DNA from: Bacillota bacterium | Lineage (GTDB): Bacteria; Bacillota; Clostridia; Lachnospirales; Lachnospiraceae | Assembly: GCA_023398615.1 (NCBI GenBank) | Contig: JAEWSD010000266.1 | Span: 1 to 16,324, forward strand | Length of the DNA: 16,324 nt | Direction: 5' to 3' | In this document: piece by piece, positions 13,241-16,324 of the stretch | Position numbering within the stretch: position 1 is the first letter of the stretch | How the letters are laid out: each line of letters starts with the position of its first letter | Notes under the pieces: generated by a model | What the model was told of the DNA's origin: nothing | What the model saw: the letters and a program-made list of their open reading frames with translations, nothing else | Databases searched by the model: none | Program-made: the position numbers and the translations under genes

Positions 13241-14998
13241 ATGAAAAAAATATCGGGATACCTTTTAAAATATTGGTATGCTTATTTATTCGCGCTGCTG
13301 TGCATGCTTATCAGCGTCTCGCTGGATATGCTGTCACCGCAGATAACAAAACGGATCATTGATGATGTTATCCTTGACGGCAATACGGATTTATTAACCA
13401 GGCTGCTGCTCATTATCCTGTGCATCGGAGTCGGCAGATGTATCTTTCAATACTTAAAAGAACTGGTATTTGATCTGGTAAGCTCAAGAATTGCATGTGA
13501 AATAAGAAGAAATCTTTTCAGCCATATACAAAACCTGTCCATTCAGTTCTTTGATAAGACAAATACCGGGGAACTGATGTCCCGTGTTAAGGACGACGTG
13601 GATAAAATATGGGCTGCCTTAGGTTTTGTGGGTATGCTTATCATCGAAGTTATCATACATACAACCATTATCCTCTTCTGTATGATAAAGCTCAGCCCGA
13701 AACTGGCTGTCATTCCGCTCATCGCTATGCCCGTCTGTGCCTTCATCGCACTTATTATGGAGAGGAAGCTTGGCGGGATTTACGAGGATATCAGCGAGGA
13801 AAATGCCGTTCTTAATACGGTGGCACAGGAGAATCTTGCCGGGGTAAGAACAGTAAAAGCGTTTGCCCGGGAGAAATTTGAGATAGGAAAGTTCCTTTCC
13901 CATAATAAGAAATATTACGAGCTGAATATGAAGCAGTCGAAGGTATTTATTAAGTATAATCCTTTCTTCCAGTTTGTAACAAGGCTGCTTCCGATCCTTG
14001 TGATAACCTTCGGCGGCTTTATGGTAATCAGAAAAGAGATATCTCTCGGTACGTTAGGCGCTTTCGTGGAATACTCCAATAATATCGTCTGGCCTATGGA
14101 AATGCTCGGATGGCTGAGCAATGATCTGGCTTCCGCAATTGCTTCCAACAAAAAGCTAAAGAAAATCTACGCGGAATCACCGGTAATTACGGAAGTGACC
14201 GAGCCGGTGCAGCTAGATAAGGTAACAGGAGATATTGAATTCAGGAACGTTTCCTATACGCTGGGCGGAAAAGATATATTATCCGATATCAGCTTCCATT
14301 TGAAAGCAGGCAGCACCATTGGAATCATGGGTGCAACCGGTGCGGGCAAGACTTCCATTATCAACCTTTTGCAGAGGTTTTACGATGCAAATGAAGGTGA
14401 TATTATACTTGACGGCGTGAATATTAAGGAATTGACCCTGAAACAGCTGCGAAGCAGTATTTCTCCGGTTATGCAGGATATTTTCCTGTTTTCCGATACC
14501 GTCAGTGAAAACATTAAGCTGGGAAAGCGGAATTCCGTTTTCGATAAAGAGATCCTTCAAGCGGCGGAAAGCGCACAGGCAAAGGATTTCATTGAGCAGA
14601 TGGATAAACAGTATGATACCATCATAGGGGAGCGCGGTGTCGGCCTGTCCGGAGGCCAGAAGCAAAGAATCAGTATCGCAAGGTCACTTGCCAAAAAGAC
14701 ACCGATTCTGGTTCTGGATGATTCAACCTCCGCACTTGACATGGAGACGGAGCATCTTATCCAGAAATCCCTTGCGGAACTGAACGAAACCACAAAAATA
14801 ATCATCGCCCACAGAATCTCCGCCGTACGTAATGCCGATGAGATCCTGATCCTGGAGGAAGGCAGCATTGTGGAACGCGGAACACACGACGAACTGCTTA
14901 AAGCCGGGGGGCTTTACTATAAGACCTATCAGGCCCAATACGGCGATTATCTTAAAAGCGGTCCGCCATCTTTAAAGGAGGTGAGTGAATGTCAATAA
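13241..14998 (+). CDS. ABC exporter half-transporter, BmrC-like subunit with degenerate Walker B
   Basis: A 585-residue half-transporter (the length I recall for B. subtilis BmrC) with an N-terminal six-helix transmembrane domain (about 10-310) and a C-terminal ATPase domain (about 330-572). ATPase motifs: Walker A GATGAGKT 364-371, Q-loop Q412, signature LSGGQ 469-473, Walker B ILVLDD 489-494 and H-loop H524. The catalytic Glu after Walker B is replaced by Asp494, the known hallmark of the subunit that forms the degenerate ATP site in heterodimeric exporters such as BmrCD and TM287/288. The partner is the next gene, whose ATG lies inside this gene's last codons (10-nt overlap). Substrate cannot be told from sequence; multidrug export is the family-based inference. 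AAAAGGGG at 13228-13235 precedes the start. Expression is probably attenuated by the leader. Confidence 0.92.
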   Translation: MKKISGYLLKYWYAYLFALLCMLISVSLDMLSPQITKRIIDDVILDGNTDLLTRLLLIILCIGVGRCIFQYLKELVFDLVSSRIACEIRRNLFSHIQNLSIQFFDKTNTGELMSRVKDDVDKIWAALGFVGMLIIEVIIHTTIILFCMIKLSPKLAVIPLIAMPVCAFIALIMERKLGGIYEDISEENAVLNTVAQENLAGVRTVKAFAREKFEIGKFLSHNKKYYELNMKQSKVFIKYNPFFQFVTRLLPILVITFGGFMVIRKEISLGTLGAFVEYSNNIVWPMEMLGWLSNDLASAIASNKKLKKIYAESPVITEVTEPVQLDKVTGDIEFRNVSYTLGGKDILSDISFHLKAGSTIGIMGATGAGKTSIINLLQRFYDANEGDIILDGVNIKELTLKQLRSSISPVMQDIFLFSDTVSENIKLGKRNSVFDKEILQAAESAQAKDFIEQMDKQYDTIIGERGVGLSGGQKQRISIARSLAKKTPILVLDDSTSALDMETEHLIQKSLAELNETTKIIIAHRISAVRNADEILILEEGSIVERGTHDELLKAGGLYYKTYQAQYGDYLKSGPPSLKEVSECQ

Positions 14999-16324
14999 AC
15001 TCAACACGCAATGACGAGAATACCATCAATGCCGGTAAGGTTACTACGCTTCTCAGACTGTTTAAATATTTACTCTTTTACCGGAAGCAGATTATACTCG
15101 TGCTTTTCATCATGGCCGGTACGGTAACGGTCAGTCTGGTTAACCCTTTAATTGTGGAACGCGCAATTGACGTCTATATTGCGAACGGCGACATTAACGG
15201 CCTTCTCCGGCTCGCCCTGTTTGCGCTTGTATTGAATACGGTATTCGTACTCCTTGTAAAATTAAGAATGAATATTATGGCCACGATATCCAACAAGGTG
15301 CTGCTTACCGTCCGACAAGACCTGTATACCCACATCCAGAAGCTGAGCTTCCACTTTTTTGACAGCCGTCCTACCGGAAAAATACTGGCCCGTATAATAG
15401 GAGACGTGAATTCACTAAAGGAGGTCCTGTCCAACAGCGTTACCACTTTAATACCTGATTTTATAACGATATGTGCGGTTGTAGGAATCATGTTCGTAAA
15501 AAACTATAAGCTTGCCTTTGCGGCACTGATCAGCTTGCCCCTGATGATTGTCTGCCTGTGGCTTATCCAGGTTTACTCCCATGTAAGGTGGCAGATCCAC
15601 CGCAAGAAGAGTTCCAACCTGAATGCCTTTGTGCATGAAGACCTGTCCGGCATGCGTATCATCCAAAGCTTCACTGCGGAAGAGGAAACGCAGTCCGCAT
15701 TCAATGAACTGCTTCGGGAGCATCGGGATTCCTTTGTAAAGGCAGTCGTTTTAAATGATGCTTTTGGGTCGGTCATTGATTTTTGCTGGGGTCTTGGTAC
15801 GGTATCGCTCTATTATGTCGGTGTCAGAATGATAGGCCGGGAAGCAGTACCGGTCGGTACCTTAATTGCCTTTGGTGCCTATATCACCATGTTCTGGCAT
15901 CCGATCATGAATCTAAGCAATTTTTACAACCAGCTGGTGACCAATATATCCGGGGCGGAGCGCATCTTCGAAATACTGGATACCAAGCCGGATATCACGG
16001 ACAGCAAAGAGGTAACGGAGCTTCCCGGGATAAAAGGCGATATCCTTTTCGATAATGTTTCTTTTGCTTATGATGAAGACTCACAGGTTTTAAAGAATGT
16101 CAGCTTCGAGGTTAAAGCAGGGGAAACGATTGCTTTAGTGGGCCCCACAGGGGCCGGTAAAACTACGATCGTTAACCTGATCAGCCGTTTTTACGATATT
16201 CAGGAGGGAAACATTTATATCGACAGCTATAACCTGAAAGACGTATCTATCGAGAGCTTAAGGCAGCAGATGGGTATCATGACGCAGGATAACTTTATAT
16301 TTTCAGGATCGGTAAAGGATAATA
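14989..16324 (+). CDS. ABC exporter half-transporter, BmrD-like partner (runs off window)
   Basis: Partial gene; 445 residues are visible. It starts at ATG 14989 with a strong AAAGGAGGTG at 14974-14983 and overlaps the upstream stop by 10 nt, the usual mark of translational coupling. The transmembrane domain runs about 20-325 (IILVLFIMAGTVTVSL, FVLLVKLRMNIMATI, then ADLISLP-type helices near 160-195 and 258-310). The ATPase domain begins at about 350, with Walker A GPTGAGKT 385-392 and Q-loop MTQD 431-434. The signature, Walker B and H-loop lie past the window, so whether it carries the consensus Glu and a degenerate signature cannot be seen. With the preceding subunit it would form a heterodimeric exporter. 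Confidence 0.92.
   Translation, partial: MSINSTRNDENTINAGKVTTLLRLFKYLLFYRKQIILVLFIMAGTVTVSLVNPLIVERAIDVYIANGDINGLLRLALFALVLNTVFVLLVKLRMNIMATISNKVLLTVRQDLYTHIQKLSFHFFDSRPTGKILARIIGDVNSLKEVLSNSVTTLIPDFITICAVVGIMFVKNYKLAFAALISLPLMIVCLWLIQVYSHVRWQIHRKKSSNLNAFVHEDLSGMRIIQSFTAEEETQSAFNELLREHRDSFVKAVVLNDAFGSVIDFCWGLGTVSLYYVGVRMIGREAVPVGTLIAFGAYITMFWHPIMNLSNFYNQLVTNISGAERIFEILDTKPDITDSKEVTELPGIKGDILFDNVSFAYDEDSQVLKNVSFEVKAGETIALVGPTGAGKTTIVNLISRFYDIQEGNIYIDSYNLKDVSIESLRQQMGIMTQDNFIFSGSVKDN

Overview
The window looks like a chromosomal segment of a low-GC Gram-positive anaerobe, most likely a Clostridia/Lachnospiraceae-type Firmicute. The clues are strong AGGAGG-type ribosome binding sites, canonical TTGACA/TATAAT promoters, a three-repeat S1 protein, a RelQ alarmone synthetase, a long PBP2-like protein with a large insert, and a BmrC/BmrD-like ABC exporter pair. 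No rRNA, tRNA, transposase, integrase or CRISPR array was seen. The taxonomic call is an inference from gene content, not from a marker gene.

Left part (1-5304), mostly housekeeping or hypothetical genes: an unrecognised 243-residue protein with a possible PD-(D/E)XK nuclease core (31-762, +); a bidirectional terminator; then on the minus strand a DUF3810-type membrane protein with an HExxH motif, preceded by a sigma-70-like protein that lacks region 4; a divergent promoter region; a three-S1-domain RNA-binding protein (3373-4338, +); and relQ (4393-5304, -), whose leader carries a perfect 17-bp hairpin.

Central part (5529-12912), a self-contained beta-lactam sensing and resistance locus resembling staphylococcal mecI-mecR1-mecA but laid out differently. 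blaI and blaR1 run rightwards from a strong promoter with a BlaI operator. They converge on a leftward two-gene operon encoding two class B penicillin-binding proteins: a PBP2-like elongation-type transpeptidase with a large insert, then a MecA_N-containing PBP2a/PBP5-type transpeptidase. The promoter of the PBP operon overlaps a perfect inverted pair of the same operator sequence. blaR1 is split into two frames. The break lies on an A AAA AAG slippery heptamer followed 3 nt later by an 11-bp stem-loop, and a -1 shift there restores a complete 600-residue BlaR1. This is either a programmed frameshift, a phase-variable poly-A tract, or a single-base deletion or sequencing error.

Right part (12928-16324): a strong rightward promoter, back to back with the PBP promoter, drives a leader RNA holding a 28-codon peptide ORF, competing RNA pairings and a strong intrinsic terminator. 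Just downstream lie two overlapping ABC half-transporter genes; the second runs off the window. This matches the plan of the B. subtilis bmrB-bmrC-bmrD system, in which ribosome-mediated attenuation controls a heterodimeric drug exporter. A 15/16 copy of the BlaI operator sits between the terminator and the first transporter gene, so the exporter may also belong to the BlaI regulon.

Working model (inference): cell-wall antibiotics acylate BlaR1, BlaI is cleaved at its conserved Asn-Phe site, and the two alternative transpeptidases are made. The adjoining exporter answers to ribosome-stalling drugs and perhaps also to BlaI.
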